Shown here: in pieces, positions 55,491 to 64,000 of the stretch
Layout: every line of letters starts with the position of its first letter
Numbering within the stretch: position 1 is the first letter of the stretch
Assembly (NCBI RefSeq): GCF_020623625.1
Contig: NC_060201.1
Coordinates: forward strand, 992,001 to 1,056,000
Reading direction: 5' to 3'
Origin: Saccharomycodes ludwigii
Taxonomy: Eukaryota; Ascomycota; Saccharomycetes; Saccharomycodales; Saccharomycodaceae
DNA: 64,000 nucleotides
Made by a program: the position numbers and the translations under genes
Notes under the pieces: generated by a model
Seen by the model: only the letters and a program-made list of their open reading frames with translations
What the model was told of the DNA's origin: nothing
The model's database searches: none

Positions 55491-56052
55491 TATTGTGTAC
55501 TTCACTTCCACTCTTTTTATTGTATTTCTTTTGTTAATGTGAATTGAACTTCTAGTTCCGTTGTTAATGACAAAAAAGTGTTTAAGGGAATAAAGTTTAG
55601 ACTGACAGTAGTGTTGTAATGTATGCACTTATTATTTTTGAATATGGGCAACAAAATGAATGTCGTCTGCTAGTAGAAAGTTTTGGGTTATTAAAAAAAA
55701 AAAACATAAAAAAATAACAACAACGGCAGGGAAATATAAAATATAAAAAATAAAAAAAAAAAGGTAAACAAAAATAATCCAAAAGGGGAAATATACATTG
55801 AAAAAAAAAATATATATAATAATAATTTGAATTTCTGCGGGGCCGTTCGTGTGCCATTTCCCTTTTAATGTTTTATTTTATTTTATTTTTTTTGTCGCAA
55901 CAACAAGACATCAAACTATATGAACAATCACGTGAATAGCAAATGAAAAGAGGGAAATGACTATTAGAGCATTGAATTGTCAAGTCATTATCACAACGTT
56001 TCGATTAATTAATTACTCCTATTCTAGTAAGTTTTAATAATGCAATTAGTAT
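55491..56052. other. FIN1 upstream region / F-box gene 3' region
   Basis: About 560 bp with A-rich stretches (about 55691-55765 and 55800-55822) and a CACGTG site (listed separately). The minus-strand ORF at 55597-55857 is Phe/Tyr-rich translation of A-rich sequence and is not called. No RNA gene was seen. Confidence 0.5.
55927..55934. promoter_or_regulatory. Cbf1-type site (ATCACGTG)
   Basis: A perfect RTCACRTG word about 440 bp upstream of the FIN1 start and about 120 bp past the F-box gene stop. A role is inferred from the consensus only. Confidence 0.35.
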
Positions 56053-57828
56053 CTATGAAAACAAATCTTGACCTATACTAGCCGTTTCATATAATTGGTT
56101 ACTTTTGTATCCTTCTGAAAAGTATAATGGGAAACAATGTTTTTGACTTGCTTCTTCTCTAATTTCTAGTGGAATCCCATTAAAAACTAAAAAATCTAAA
56201 TTAGGAAAATATCTTAGAATTTCATTAAAGTTTTTTTTGAAAGCATGAATCATATAATGCGATAACTTAACGATATCATCAGGAAGTAACTTCAAACCAG
56301 GGGGTAGTCCTAAACGCTCACTAATCCGAACTGCCATTGTTTTAAGATCGCATACACGATACGAAAGATCAGGTAAATCTTGTGAAATTTCAACATGAGG
56401 ATAGATACAATATTCATTTAATATGTGCGCAGCAAAATCTCTATTAATGTATTCATCATACAAGACGAATGCTTTATCGGCAGGGTCAGGTGTTTCCCCA
56501 TTTGTAGAGTTGTTGTGATAAATTAACAGTATGTTTGATGTTGGATTGACTTTATCTTTGTAATACATGTACTTCAAGCAGATGATATTGGTATAAATCG
56601 AGTTACAGGTGGTACATCTGCAGCTTGAAGGATAATACCTCATTTTCACAAGGTAATCGGCATTTTCGGGAACAAGATCACAACTCAAAAGATTAATATT
56701 TTGATCAATTTCAATTTTCAAAATTTTCAACTTAGAATGGAAAGCAGCATTTTGCAAAAAAGTATAAGAGTAACAGGTACTAAACGCAAAAGATAAAGTC
56801 ATAGCCTCCAACTTGGTCCAGGTATTTACCATTCTTTGTAAAAACTTTTCATTAGCTGGCATTGACAACAATTCAAAATGTTTGATGTTGGGATAATCTA
56901 AAAACTCATAAAGTTTGAAATCCTCATATATGTGTTTTATCCTATAAGAGTCTTCATAAAACCATGATAAAAGTTCTAAATGCTCTAATGCTTCCATATC
57001 AAACACGTGTCTATAATGGACATCATTATTCGTCCACGAACAAGCATATTTTTCTGGTCTGATATTTAGAACCAATTTTTTAATATTTAGTTTGACCATA
57101 AATGGCCTGGAATAAAACAAAGGGTTTACAGAGATATTCAAACTAGTTAAATTTTGCCAAAAATTAGGTTGTACCTTTAAAATAGGTTTCATTAGATTGT
57201 CCAACTTGTCTATATAACTCTGTGGAACGTTGGATACGCCTTTTTCTGGACACAGAATATAATATGGCATTTCAAAATGTTGCATTTTACTCAGATTATA
57301 GGAATTTCCAAATTTTAACCAAATATACTGGAAAATTTCAAAGCTAGCCAAATTTTCCAAATGGGTTAAATTATTATTTTTGTTTGACAATATAATAACG
57401 ATGAATTCTGATAATAGTTCATGGTTTAGATGCCACGTACAATGTATTTTTTCAATAAGCGGGACCAACGTTGGATTTTCCTTTACAGTTCTCAATAACT
57501 CTCTAAAACTTTGTGTATCAACTTTATTTTTACTATCCGTTTCTTCATATCCGTTTTCATTCTCTTTGATTTTTTGTGGGACTTGCAAAGTGGACCAGTT
57601 TCTAAATCCCAGATAAGGTTCGCTATCCCTGTATGAATATGGCACTTTGTTCAAATAAATATTTTTATATAGATATGGAATAAAAACTTTATAAAATTGC
57701 TTATTTATTCTAACCAAAATAGTGAGATCGTTTTGGCTTAAAAACATTATAATTTTTTTGGTAATTTCCGTTGGTAATTGGAAATGATCTATGTAACGAG
57801 TTGTTTTTTCATCAGGGCATGTTCTCAT
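56053..57828 (-). CDS. F-box protein, YDR131C-like
   Basis: A 591-aa protein (S. cerevisiae YDR131C is 556 aa), probably an SCF substrate adaptor of unknown target. The N-terminal F-box is clear: FQLPTEITKKIIMFLSQNDL, then TILVRINKQFYKVFIPYL (about residues 16-55). The rest looks like a degenerate leucine-rich-repeat-like fold (for example NFWQNLTSLNISVNPLFYS and MEALEHLELLSWFYED). A short Cys cluster CRCTTC near residue 400 is unexplained and may bind metal. The gene lies between the FIN1 (YDR130C) and YDR132C/YLR108C equivalents on the same strand, which supports the assignment. Confidence 0.88.
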   Translation of the reverse strand: MRTCPDEKTTRYIDHFQLPTEITKKIIMFLSQNDLTILVRINKQFYKVFIPYLYKNIYLNKVPYSYRDSEPYLGFRNWSTLQVPQKIKENENGYEETDSKNKVDTQSFRELLRTVKENPTLVPLIEKIHCTWHLNHELLSEFIVIILSNKNNNLTHLENLASFEIFQYIWLKFGNSYNLSKMQHFEMPYYILCPEKGVSNVPQSYIDKLDNLMKPILKVQPNFWQNLTSLNISVNPLFYSRPFMVKLNIKKLVLNIRPEKYACSWTNNDVHYRHVFDMEALEHLELLSWFYEDSYRIKHIYEDFKLYEFLDYPNIKHFELLSMPANEKFLQRMVNTWTKLEAMTLSFAFSTCYSYTFLQNAAFHSKLKILKIEIDQNINLLSCDLVPENADYLVKMRYYPSSCRCTTCNSIYTNIICLKYMYYKDKVNPTSNILLIYHNNSTNGETPDPADKAFVLYDEYINRDFAAHILNEYCIYPHVEISQDLPDLSYRVCDLKTMAVRISERLGLPPGLKLLPDDIVKLSHYMIHAFKKNFNEILRYFPNLDFLVFNGIPLEIREEASQKHCFPLYFSEGYKSNQLYETASIGQDLFS

Positions 57829-58097
57829 TATTAATTTTTGCAGTGATATTGGAATATATTTGATTTAATTTTGTTTGAAAAGATGAAGTAGACAATTATA
57901 GATGAAAAGATTATATTTTTAATATAAAAAGTGTTGGTTTGTTATTTAGTAATTAAATAGCAAGTAAGTTTTTTTTTTTCATTTTTCTGATATATAGTTA
58001 GATTTTAAACTGGATGAGAAAGATAAGGGGAGAATTAAAAAAAAAAAAAAAAAAAAAAGTTCTGTATGATATAGCGCAATTATTTTTTATAAGATTT
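57829..58097. other. F-box gene promoter and U6 upstream region
   Basis: About 270 bp between the divergent F-box gene and U6. It has a 20-base A run (about 58039-58058) just upstream of the U6 TATA-like element, matching the poly-A/T tract seen upstream of S. cerevisiae SNR6. No ORF was found. Confidence 0.5.
58067..58074 (+). promoter_or_regulatory. TATA-like element of the U6 gene
   Basis: TGATATAG lies 24-31 bp before the U6 start, where S. cerevisiae SNR6 has its TATA box for TFIIIB. It is a weak TATA match but the only one at the right spacing. Confidence 0.5.
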
Positions 58098-58206
58098 GTT
58101 CGGAGCGTAAGCTCTGGACATTTGGTTAAATTTGAAACAATACAGAGATGATCAGCAGTTCCCCTGCATAAGGATGAACCGTTTTACAAAGAGATTTTAA
58201 TATTTT
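58098..58206 (+). ncRNA. SNR6: U6 spliceosomal snRNA
   Basis: Near-identical to S. cerevisiae U6 over most of its length. The 5' stem-loop is GGAGC-GTAA-GCTCT, with different bases from S. cerevisiae but the pairing kept. It continues with TGGACATTTGGT, AATTTGAAACAATACAGAGA (the invariant ACAGAGA box), TGATCAGCAGTTCCCC (AGC triad and internal stem-loop), TGCATAAGGATGAACC and GTTTTACAAAGAGATTT. No intron is present. The RNA pairs with U4/U2 and forms the spliceosome active site. It is transcribed by Pol III with a TATA-like element upstream, a T-run terminator and a downstream B box (all listed). SNR6 lies between YLR107W and YLR108C in S. cerevisiae, consistent with this position next to the BTB gene. 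The exact 3' end is approximate. Confidence 0.99.
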
Positions 58207-58216
58207 TTTTTTTTTT
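58203..58216 (+). terminator. Pol III T-run terminator of U6
   Basis: Fourteen T residues directly after the conserved 3' end of U6, long enough to stop Pol III efficiently. Confidence 0.9.
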
Positions 58217-58358
58217 AATTAATTAATTACATCCTCTGAACATTGATCTTTTTTTTTTTAACTGGATATATTTCAACAAAGAATGAAAGTTATCATCTAA
58301 GAATAGCATACAATCTTATTAAATTTATAATCTCTTAACTATAAATCGTATCTCGCGT

Positions 58359-58367
58359 GTTCGAATC
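58359..58367 (+). promoter_or_regulatory. Downstream B box of the U6 gene
   Basis: GTTCGAATC matches the TFIIIC B-box consensus, about 140 bp past the U6 terminator and 261 bp from the U6 start. S. cerevisiae SNR6 is known for an extragenic B box about 120 bp beyond its terminator. No tRNA can be folded around the word here, which supports this reading. Confidence 0.85.
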
Positions 58368-58447
58368 TCACTAGTAGATATTTTCATCATATAGAAAGGA
58401 GCGAGATAAGCCTAGCCTAAAACATATAAATTAAAATATACAATTCA

Positions 58448-60061
58448 CTACAAAAATGAAAGTGATTTATGATATTCCCTAATACTACTAAAGGTGTCCA
58501 ATTTCACACCAACCATCATTAATTCTCCATTTTTAATACACATTTTCCAGATACAGGTTCTCAAAAATAGACTATATCCACACAACTCATTGTTGTAACA
58601 GTGTTCCTTAAACGATTTAGTAAAATTTTCATCTTCCAACAATGATCTTATGTTGTTTACTCGTATATCATTGATATATATATCAGATAAAGCAATACAA
58701 CACGGTAACAATACCACATTGCTACCAGTACCACTCGGTACTAAATACTTTTCAAAAATATTGATGTTTGAAATAGACAGTACCTTTTGAAAAACTTGCA
58801 CCAATTTATTCAAAATAAATGTAGGGAAATTAACATACACCTTATTATGTACTTTATCGAAAAATAAAGTACCTGCATTTGAACCAAGTGGCGATGTGTG
58901 TACTACCGTTTTATTCTCATCATTAGCACCAACAGCACTGTAGTGTGTTGCGCTGGCTGCTACTATAGCATCTTTATCAATCAAATTTGTTTGAAATATT
59001 AAACCCAATGAATTTTGGTCTACATATGGTCTTTTATAAGTGGTCATCAACCAATTATTGCTACTATCAACGTTTGGTGCTGGTGCTGCAGAATTAGCTG
59101 CCAACTTTATTTTTTTTCTACACATATTATTAGAATTAAATGCATCACCCGAATCATTGTTTTTATAGTGCACTTTCTTTTCAATATCTACGCCGGTAGA
59201 TTTAACATCCAATAAATTAATCAATATTTCATTTTTTTGTAAGAAGGGATTAAAATTAATTTGGCAATCTATCAAATCTTGTTCTAATTTCAAAAACCTA
59301 TAGTACCTGCATTCTCTCAGCAATGATTTTCTTCTGTTTGTATCCATCGTAATTTTCCCACCGTTCAACAAAAATAATAAGTCTTTAAATAAAGAGGGAC
59401 TTCTGCTCACAAAGGGAGGTGATTGCGGCGGAGGCCTGATTAGGTTTGAAGTGTGTTCGGCAAAAAATTTTTGTAAATCCAGATAGAGCATTCCAGTGGT
59501 AAGATCAAAGTAATTTGGACTGTTACCCTTTTTAAAAAGCGTTTTAGAAATCTTGAATGATTCTCCACCAATGTTGGTGTAGTAGTAATCTGAGGTTTTC
59601 AACAAGTCGCATAGACGGGGTAAATTATAATAAATTGCATCAGTAAGCAATTTGGTAAACTCTACTTCATCTTTGATATCAATAAAATAACCTTGCAAGT
59701 GATTATAAATCAACTCGAAAACTTTAGGATCTCTGTCAATAAATAAAACAACTTTATTTTTGCTTTCCATATTATCATCTATATCCTGATACTTCCCATC
59801 CTCTATTTTAACAGTAATGGTATCGAACAGCTCATCTTTATTAGTGGGCTTTTTCATTTTGGATAAAAAATAATTGGTGAAATAGCTTGGGGCATCAGAA
59901 GACAAAGAGGCACCACTAAACCTAAATAGTTTATTGCCAATCTGGATTAAATACATCTTTTCATGAGGTAAAATAGGTGGTATCTCCGGACTAAATTTGG
60001 ATGCAGTTGATTCTAAGGGCTTGCTGGTGTTTTTGACGTTAATAGCATTGGAGTCGCTCAT
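58448..60061 (-). CDS. BTB/POZ (T1-type) protein, YLR108C/YDR132C-like
   Basis: A 537-aa protein of unknown function, the single counterpart of the S. cerevisiae duplicates YLR108C (485 aa) and YDR132C (495 aa). A BTB/T1-type domain covers about residues 35-155: MYLIQIGNKLFRFSGASLSS, DAPSYFTNYF, then VVLFIDRDPKVFELIYNHLQ and GYFIDIKDEVEFTKLLTDAI. A second, related segment follows (YYYTNIGGESFKISKTLFKK, GNSPNYFDL). The C-terminal half has an inserted low-complexity part (about 300-345) and conserved hydrophobic strands up to SSIREYHKSLSFL. BTB proteins of this type often act as adaptors for Cul3-like ligases or oligomerise, but budding yeast Cul3 links are weak, so no function is claimed. It lies next to U6, as YLR108C does. 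Confidence 0.9.
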   Translation of the reverse strand: MSDSNAINVKNTSKPLESTASKFSPEIPPILPHEKMYLIQIGNKLFRFSGASLSSDAPSYFTNYFLSKMKKPTNKDELFDTITVKIEDGKYQDIDDNMESKNKVVLFIDRDPKVFELIYNHLQGYFIDIKDEVEFTKLLTDAIYYNLPRLCDLLKTSDYYYTNIGGESFKISKTLFKKGNSPNYFDLTTGMLYLDLQKFFAEHTSNLIRPPPQSPPFVSRSPSLFKDLLFLLNGGKITMDTNRRKSLLRECRYYRFLKLEQDLIDCQINFNPFLQKNEILINLLDVKSTGVDIEKKVHYKNNDSGDAFNSNNMCRKKIKLAANSAAPAPNVDSSNNWLMTTYKRPYVDQNSLGLIFQTNLIDKDAIVAASATHYSAVGANDENKTVVHTSPLGSNAGTLFFDKVHNKVYVNFPTFILNKLVQVFQKVLSISNINIFEKYLVPSGTGSNVVLLPCCIALSDIYINDIRVNNIRSLLEDENFTKSFKEHCYNNELCGYSLFLRTCIWKMCIKNGELMMVGVKLDTFSSIREYHKSLSFL

Positions 60062-60662
60062 CTCTTGACTTGACTTTTAGTTTTATTCAATTATTTAGTT
60101 TTTTTTTTTTGAGCAATGTCTTTTCTTCTTTATATTTACTCTTATTTTTACGTTACCATCGAAATCAAGATAGATAACAAATTACATATGACTTTTTATA
60201 ATTTCTAATTCTATAAAATTTAGTCAGATTAATTACTAATCAAATTCATTTAAAAACGAAAAAAAAAAAAAAGATAAAAAGACAAAAATTTGTTGGACGC
60301 CTTTTTTTCAATTTTTTTACTCCATTTTTTTAATCCACGGAATTAAAGTCAAAAATGAAAAACAAAAAAAAAAAAAAAAAAAAAAAAACTTTGTCTCAAA
60401 GTACAATCCAACATTATTTTACATACTAAGCGCTAATCCACTCACTAGCAATGAGTGTCCCAGAATTTCAAAATATCAAGTGCAAAAAAGCAGGAAAAAA
60501 AAATTTCTTTTTAAAAAAAAAAAAAAAAACTAAAAAATTAGTATATTATTATAGTTATTATATAAAATAGATCCCCTACATTATTGACAGTAAAAAAAAA
60601 CCAGCTTATAAAAGTAAATTTTTAAATTATTAATAAAAAAACTCAAGGAAATATTAATAAAC
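60062..60662. other. BTB gene promoter / CCW12 3' region
   Basis: About 600 bp, very A/T-rich, with A runs (about 60257-60272, 60363-60388 and 60514-60529). S. cerevisiae has AHP1 (YLR109W) in the matching interval; no trace of a peroxiredoxin ORF is visible on either strand. Confidence 0.55.
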
Positions 60663-61037
60663 TTATAACAATAAAGCAGCGGCACCAGCCAACAAAGCAC
60701 CAGCAGCTGGCAAAGCTTTGGCGGCAGCGTTTTCAGCAGTAGAAACGGATGGAGCAGCAGTGGAAGTTTGAGAAGAAACAGTGGTGTTGACGGAAACAGC
60801 TTCTTCAGTGGTGGAAATTGGACAGTAGGTAGTGTATTCAGTAACAGTACCTTCAATGGTGGTGGTAGCAGTAGAAACTAAAGCTGGGGAAACAGTTTCA
60901 GAACAAGCGTTGTGAGAACAGGAGGTGATGGTGACTAAAGTAGTAACATCTTCTTCAACGGTAGAAGTGGTAGAGTTGGTCAAAGCAGAAGCAACGGAAG
61001 CAGCGGCGACAACGGAAACAATAGTAGAGAATTGCAT
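60663..61037 (-). CDS. CCW12: Ccw12-like GPI-anchored cell-wall mannoprotein
   Basis: A small, abundant structural mannoprotein of the cell wall. The 124-aa product (Ccw12 133 aa) has a signal peptide (MQFSTIVSVVAAASVASA), N-glycosylation sequons (NST, NTT), the family core TLVTITSC then SETVSPALVSTATTTIEGTV and TEYTTYCPIS, and a hydrophobic GPI-attachment tail KALPAAGALLAGAAALLL that is almost identical to S. cerevisiae. Codon use is strongly biased to the yeast-optimal set (GTT/GCT/ACT/TCT-type codons), fitting high expression. It is the single counterpart of YLR110C and its duplicate YDR134C, in the ancestral position and orientation. Confidence 0.97.
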   Translation of the reverse strand: MQFSTIVSVVAAASVASALTNSTTSTVEEDVTTLVTITSCSHNACSETVSPALVSTATTTIEGTVTEYTTYCPISTTEEAVSVNTTVSSQTSTAAPSVSTAENAAAKALPAAGALLAGAAALLL

Positions 61038-62365
61038 TTTTGATTTTAGTATGGTGTTAAAGCGAATGTAATAGTTTATCTTAGACTTGGTCTTGATGGT
61101 TTTTTTATATTTTTATAATAGAATATATTTGCTAGGAAAAAATTCGGAATGAAAGGAGAGTAAGAAGAAAAAAGACAAGATATTTTTGAACATGTTAATT
61201 TTTGACTTCCTTTTTATATAAAAACTTTTTATAAAAATAAAAATTTATCTTTTTTTTTTTTTTCTCTCTTAATTTCTTTTTGTTTTCGTTATCTACCAAA
61301 AAAGGAAAAAAAAGAAGAAGGAAAAAAGAAAAAAGAAAAAAAAAAGTTATTGTACTAAGATAATGTTCTTCGTAGTATTCTGAGTAAAAAAATAATACCA
61401 ACAGGAATTAAAAAGAAAAATATATATTTACTCCTTGTATTATGCTACGGCGATGTCTGAGATAAATACTCCAATAATAAACCTCAAGTAATTTTATTTT
61501 TATTATCAATATCGCCTGTTTCTAAAAATAGTTGTTGCTTGTTATTGACCTTTTGTTTATCTCCTTGCGGAGAATACACTGCAGACGGCTTTAAACAGCG
61601 TTAAATTTGTTTTATTTATTTGCGCGAAAAATAAAAATAGAAAAACAAAAATAGAAAAATAAAAATAGAAAAAGTAAACAAACAAACAAACAAACAACAA
61701 ACAAAGTAACAAACAAAAGGTATAATTTGTACGGTCCAATTCAATACCAGCAATAATAATTGTAATAGAAACAGTTGCGTAACAAAGTCCACCTCAAATA
61801 ATTTACAGGGACCTCACCTCATTTCCAATTAATAATACAGCCAAAAATAACAAACTTAATAAAAAAAATATAAAACTAAATTTACTCCCCCTCATTTCAC
61901 ATCCTTCGTAAAAAATGACCATTGTGCCAATAAAATAACCCTCTTCCGTCTCCTTTTAATTGATTACTGCCGTATTTCTATTTATCCATAATTAAAATTT
62001 GTTTTAGGAAAACGGCTAAATTTCCTTTTTCCCGCTTAATCTTTTACTAACTGTGACATAATCATCTATTTATATTTTTGTACGAAGATATTCGAGGATC
62101 TATAAGACCGAATGTCCGATTAAAAACATACACACAATTTTTATAGAACGTATTCTTGTCTTTCTTCTACTCGTTCTTTTGTAAAATATTATTGGGTCAA
62201 CTTTTTTTTTTTTTTTTTTTTTTTTAACATGCTTTTGCTTAGTTCTATCAATCTTGTCATTTCTTTAAGTCCAAGCAGATTTACAAATCTCAAAACAAAA
62301 AAAAAAAACTTAAAAAAAAAAAACATAAAAAAAAAAAAATTAAAAACATCAAATACCAGGAAAGT
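61038..62365. other. Divergent CCW12/HOG1 intergenic region
   Basis: About 1.3 kb, the longest stretch without a gene here. It holds AT-rich sequence with A/T runs, an AAAAATAG-like repeat and AAAC repeats (about 61620-61700), a Swi4-type CGCGAAAA word (listed separately), paired CCGA words at 62106-62116 and a T run (about 62202-62225) near HOG1. Minus-strand ORFs here are Phe/Lys low-complexity. A long promoter is plausible for the very highly expressed CCW12. No RNA gene was identified. Confidence 0.55.
61623..61630 (+). promoter_or_regulatory. SCB-type site (CGCGAAAA) upstream of CCW12
   Basis: A perfect match to the Swi4 box CRCGAAAA, about 590 bp upstream of the CCW12 start. Many cell-wall genes are SBF targets, so cell-cycle control is possible, but a single distant copy is weak evidence. 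Confidence 0.3.
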
Positions 62366-63841
62366 ATGGCTACTAAAGAAGAATTCGTTAGAACCCAGAT
62401 TTTCGGAACAGTCTTTGAAATAACTAGTAGATATACCAATCTAAACCCTGTTGGTATGGGTGCATTTGGCCTAGTATGCAGCGCTCTAGATACATACACA
62501 AACCAACAGGTTGCTATTAAAAAAATCATGAAACCCTTTTCTACAGCTGTATTATCCAAAAGAACATATAGAGAACTAAAATTAATGAAACATTTAAGGC
62601 ATGAAAACTTAATATGTTTAGAAGATATTTTTTTAAGTCCCTTGGAAGATATTTATTTTGTTACTGAACTACAAGGCACTGATCTACAAAGATTATTGCA
62701 AACCAGACCTTTGGAAAAGCAGTTTGTACAATATTTTTTATACCAAATATTAAGAGGGTTAAAGTACGTTCATTCAGCAGGTGTTATTCACAGAGATTTA
62801 AAACCCAGTAATATTCTAATTAATGAAAATTGTGATTTGAAAATATGTGACTTTGGTTTGGCAAGAGTTCAAGATCCTCAAATGACTGGATATGTAAGCA
62901 CTAGATATTATAGAGCCCCTGAAATCATGTTGACCTGGCAAAAATATGACATCGAAGTGGATATTTGGAGTGCGGGCTGTATATTCGCTGAAATGATCGA
63001 AGGGAAACCCCTATTCCCCGGCAAAGACCATGTACATCAATTTAGCATTATAACAGAGCTATTGGGCTCTCCACCTACAGACGTCATCAATACAATTTGC
63101 TCCGAAAATACTTTAAAATTTGTCACTTCATTGCCTCACAGAGATCCAATTCCGTTTACTGAAAGGTTTAAAAATATGGAGAACGAAGCTGTTGATTTAT
63201 TGGCCAAAATGCTAGTTTTTGACCCTAAAAGAAGAATTACCGCCACTAAAGCTTTATCGCATCCTTATTTATCTCCATACCATGATCCGACTGATGAACC
63301 TGTTGCAGAACATAAATTTGATTGGCATTTTAATGATGCAGACTTGCCCGTTGATACTTGGCGTGTTATGATGTACTCGGAAATTTTGGATTTCCACCAA
63401 ATGGCCACCGGCAATTCCAACATAATACTCTCTGATGGTGCTGACAGGAACAATATAACGGCAAACGATCAAAATAATGGTGCTAGTATTAACAGTTTTC
63501 AGAATCAAATGATTGTTGATCCTAATGCTGCATTTGACGATCAAGTCGCTGTCGCCACCGCTGCTGCTCAAGCTGCTCAAGCTGCAGCTGCGCTGAATAA
63601 TAATAGTCATGGTAGCACAGCTATTACTCCTTCCATTCCTATTAAAACGACTACTACTGCTGCTGCACCAACTTCATCTCCCATAAACCCACCCATCGCC
63701 GTTAATAATAACAGTAACAATAATGGTCTTCCAACGGTTAAAAACAATGACAACACTTTTCCAGGAAATCCTCCTGTAGATAATAAGACTTTAAACTCTT
63801 ATTCTAAACAAGCCAATAATTTTACAAATGAGTTTCAATAA
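62366..63841 (+). CDS. HOG1: Hog1, p38-type osmostress MAP kinase
   Basis: Terminal kinase of the high-osmolarity glycerol pathway, activated by Pbs2 and acting in cytoplasm and nucleus. The kinase domain is at about residues 23-302: glycine loop [15 protein letters not shown] with Lys52, HRDLKPSN with Asp144, DFGLARV, and activation loop TGY with Thr174 and Tyr176, the same numbering as S. cerevisiae Hog1. The common docking region [18 protein letters not shown] and the following [17 protein letters not shown] are almost unchanged. The C-terminal tail is Ala/Gln/Asn/Thr/Pro-rich and longer than usual (491 aa against 435), with an Ala/Gln run near 394-410. It corresponds to YLR113W, next to CCW12 (YLR110C). 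Confidence 0.98.
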   Translation: MATKEEFVRTQIFGTVFEITSRYTNLNPVGMGAFGLVCSALDTYTNQQVAIKKIMKPFSTAVLSKRTYRELKLMKHLRHENLICLEDIFLSPLEDIYFVTELQGTDLQRLLQTRPLEKQFVQYFLYQILRGLKYVHSAGVIHRDLKPSNILINENCDLKICDFGLARVQDPQMTGYVSTRYYRAPEIMLTWQKYDIEVDIWSAGCIFAEMIEGKPLFPGKDHVHQFSIITELLGSPPTDVINTICSENTLKFVTSLPHRDPIPFTERFKNMENEAVDLLAKMLVFDPKRRITATKALSHPYLSPYHDPTDEPVAEHKFDWHFNDADLPVDTWRVMMYSEILDFHQMATGNSNIILSDGADRNNITANDQNNGASINSFQNQMIVDPNAAFDDQVAVATAAAQAAQAAAALNNNSHGSTAITPSIPIKTTTTAAAPTSSPINPPIAVNNNSNNNGLPTVKNNDNTFPGNPPVDNKTLNSYSKQANNFTNEFQ

Positions 63842-64000
63842 ATAACCTTTATATACTTTATATAACTTTTAAATTCTATTATATATGTATATTGGGGGGG
63901 GGGTTGTAGCCAATAGAATAATCGATAAATTTTGCAAATTTTTTTTTTTTTCGTTTTTTTTTTCTTCCTTTTGAAACAAAAAAATTATATCACATATAGT

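Noticed and set aside
55597-55857. 86-aa Phe/Tyr-rich ORF upstream of FIN1
   Set aside because: It comes from A-rich intergenic sequence and shows no domain, signal or conservation evidence.
58297-58380. Possible tRNA around GTTCGAATC with an A-box-like word upstream
   Set aside because: The acceptor, D and anticodon stems do not pair. The word fits much better as the downstream B box of the U6 gene.
61103-61113. Perfect match to the S. cerevisiae origin (ACS) consensus
   Set aside because: An 11-bp A/T-only word is expected by chance many times in such AT-rich DNA, and this lineage may not use the same consensus.

Overview
The window is AT-rich nuclear DNA from a budding yeast (Saccharomycotina), with dense, almost intron-free genes and many A/T homopolymer tracts. 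Twenty-one of the 22 protein genes, plus U6 snRNA and an snR79-like snoRNA, can be matched to Saccharomyces cerevisiae genes that lie on two chromosomes there: the YLR095C-YLR113W block and the YDR122W-YDR134C block. Here the two blocks are interleaved in one order, and every orientation agrees. That is the arrangement expected of a lineage that split before the yeast whole-genome duplication. The very low GC, poly-Asn/poly-Asp tracts and gene set would suit a non-WGD yeast such as a Saccharomycodaceae species, but I cannot name the species from sequence alone.

Layout. 1-11 kb: IOC2 (partial, -), KIN1/KIN2 kinase (+), INO2 (-), HRT3 (-). 11.6-14.6 kb: a ferric-reductase (FRE family) gene, the only protein gene that does not fit the ancestral order. 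14.9-27.7 kb: five co-directional genes, MIM2, SWF1, ARO1, MTC5 and ERG27. 28-34.6 kb: SAC6, a large APC9 candidate and CDC45 (all -). 35-37 kb: LCL2 (+), SEN2 (-) and the snoRNA (-). 37.9-52.7 kb: the giant midasin gene MDN1 (-). 53-60 kb: REX3 (+), FIN1 (-), a YDR131C-like F-box gene (-), U6 snRNA (+) with a downstream B box, and a YLR108C/YDR132C-like BTB gene (-). 60.6-63.8 kb: the cell-wall gene CCW12 (-) and the MAP kinase gene HOG1 (+).

The genes are housekeeping genes that are neighbours but do not form a pathway: chromatin (IOC2), polarity/secretion (KIN), phospholipid regulation (INO2), ubiquitin ligases (HRT3, F-box, APC9), aromatic amino acids (ARO1), sterols (ERG27), actin (SAC6), replication (CDC45), tRNA splicing (SEN2), ribosome and rRNA maturation (MDN1, REX3, snR79), mRNA splicing (U6), TORC1/vacuole regulation (MTC5) and stress signalling (HOG1). 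Points that stand out are a 28-residue expansion of the Ino2 bHLH loop, a roughly 200-residue insertion inside the Kin KA1 domain, a 14-bp tandem repeat upstream of SAC6, a snoRNA whose guide predicts methylation at the 18S C1007 equivalent, and a U6 gene that keeps the unusual downstream Pol III B box.

I saw no transposon, LTR element, CRISPR array, tRNA gene or convincing centromere. I found no clear sign of a wholly new multi-gene system. The unexplained parts are the snoRNA/hairpin interval at 37.0-37.4 kb, the SAC6 upstream repeat and the out-of-place FRE gene.
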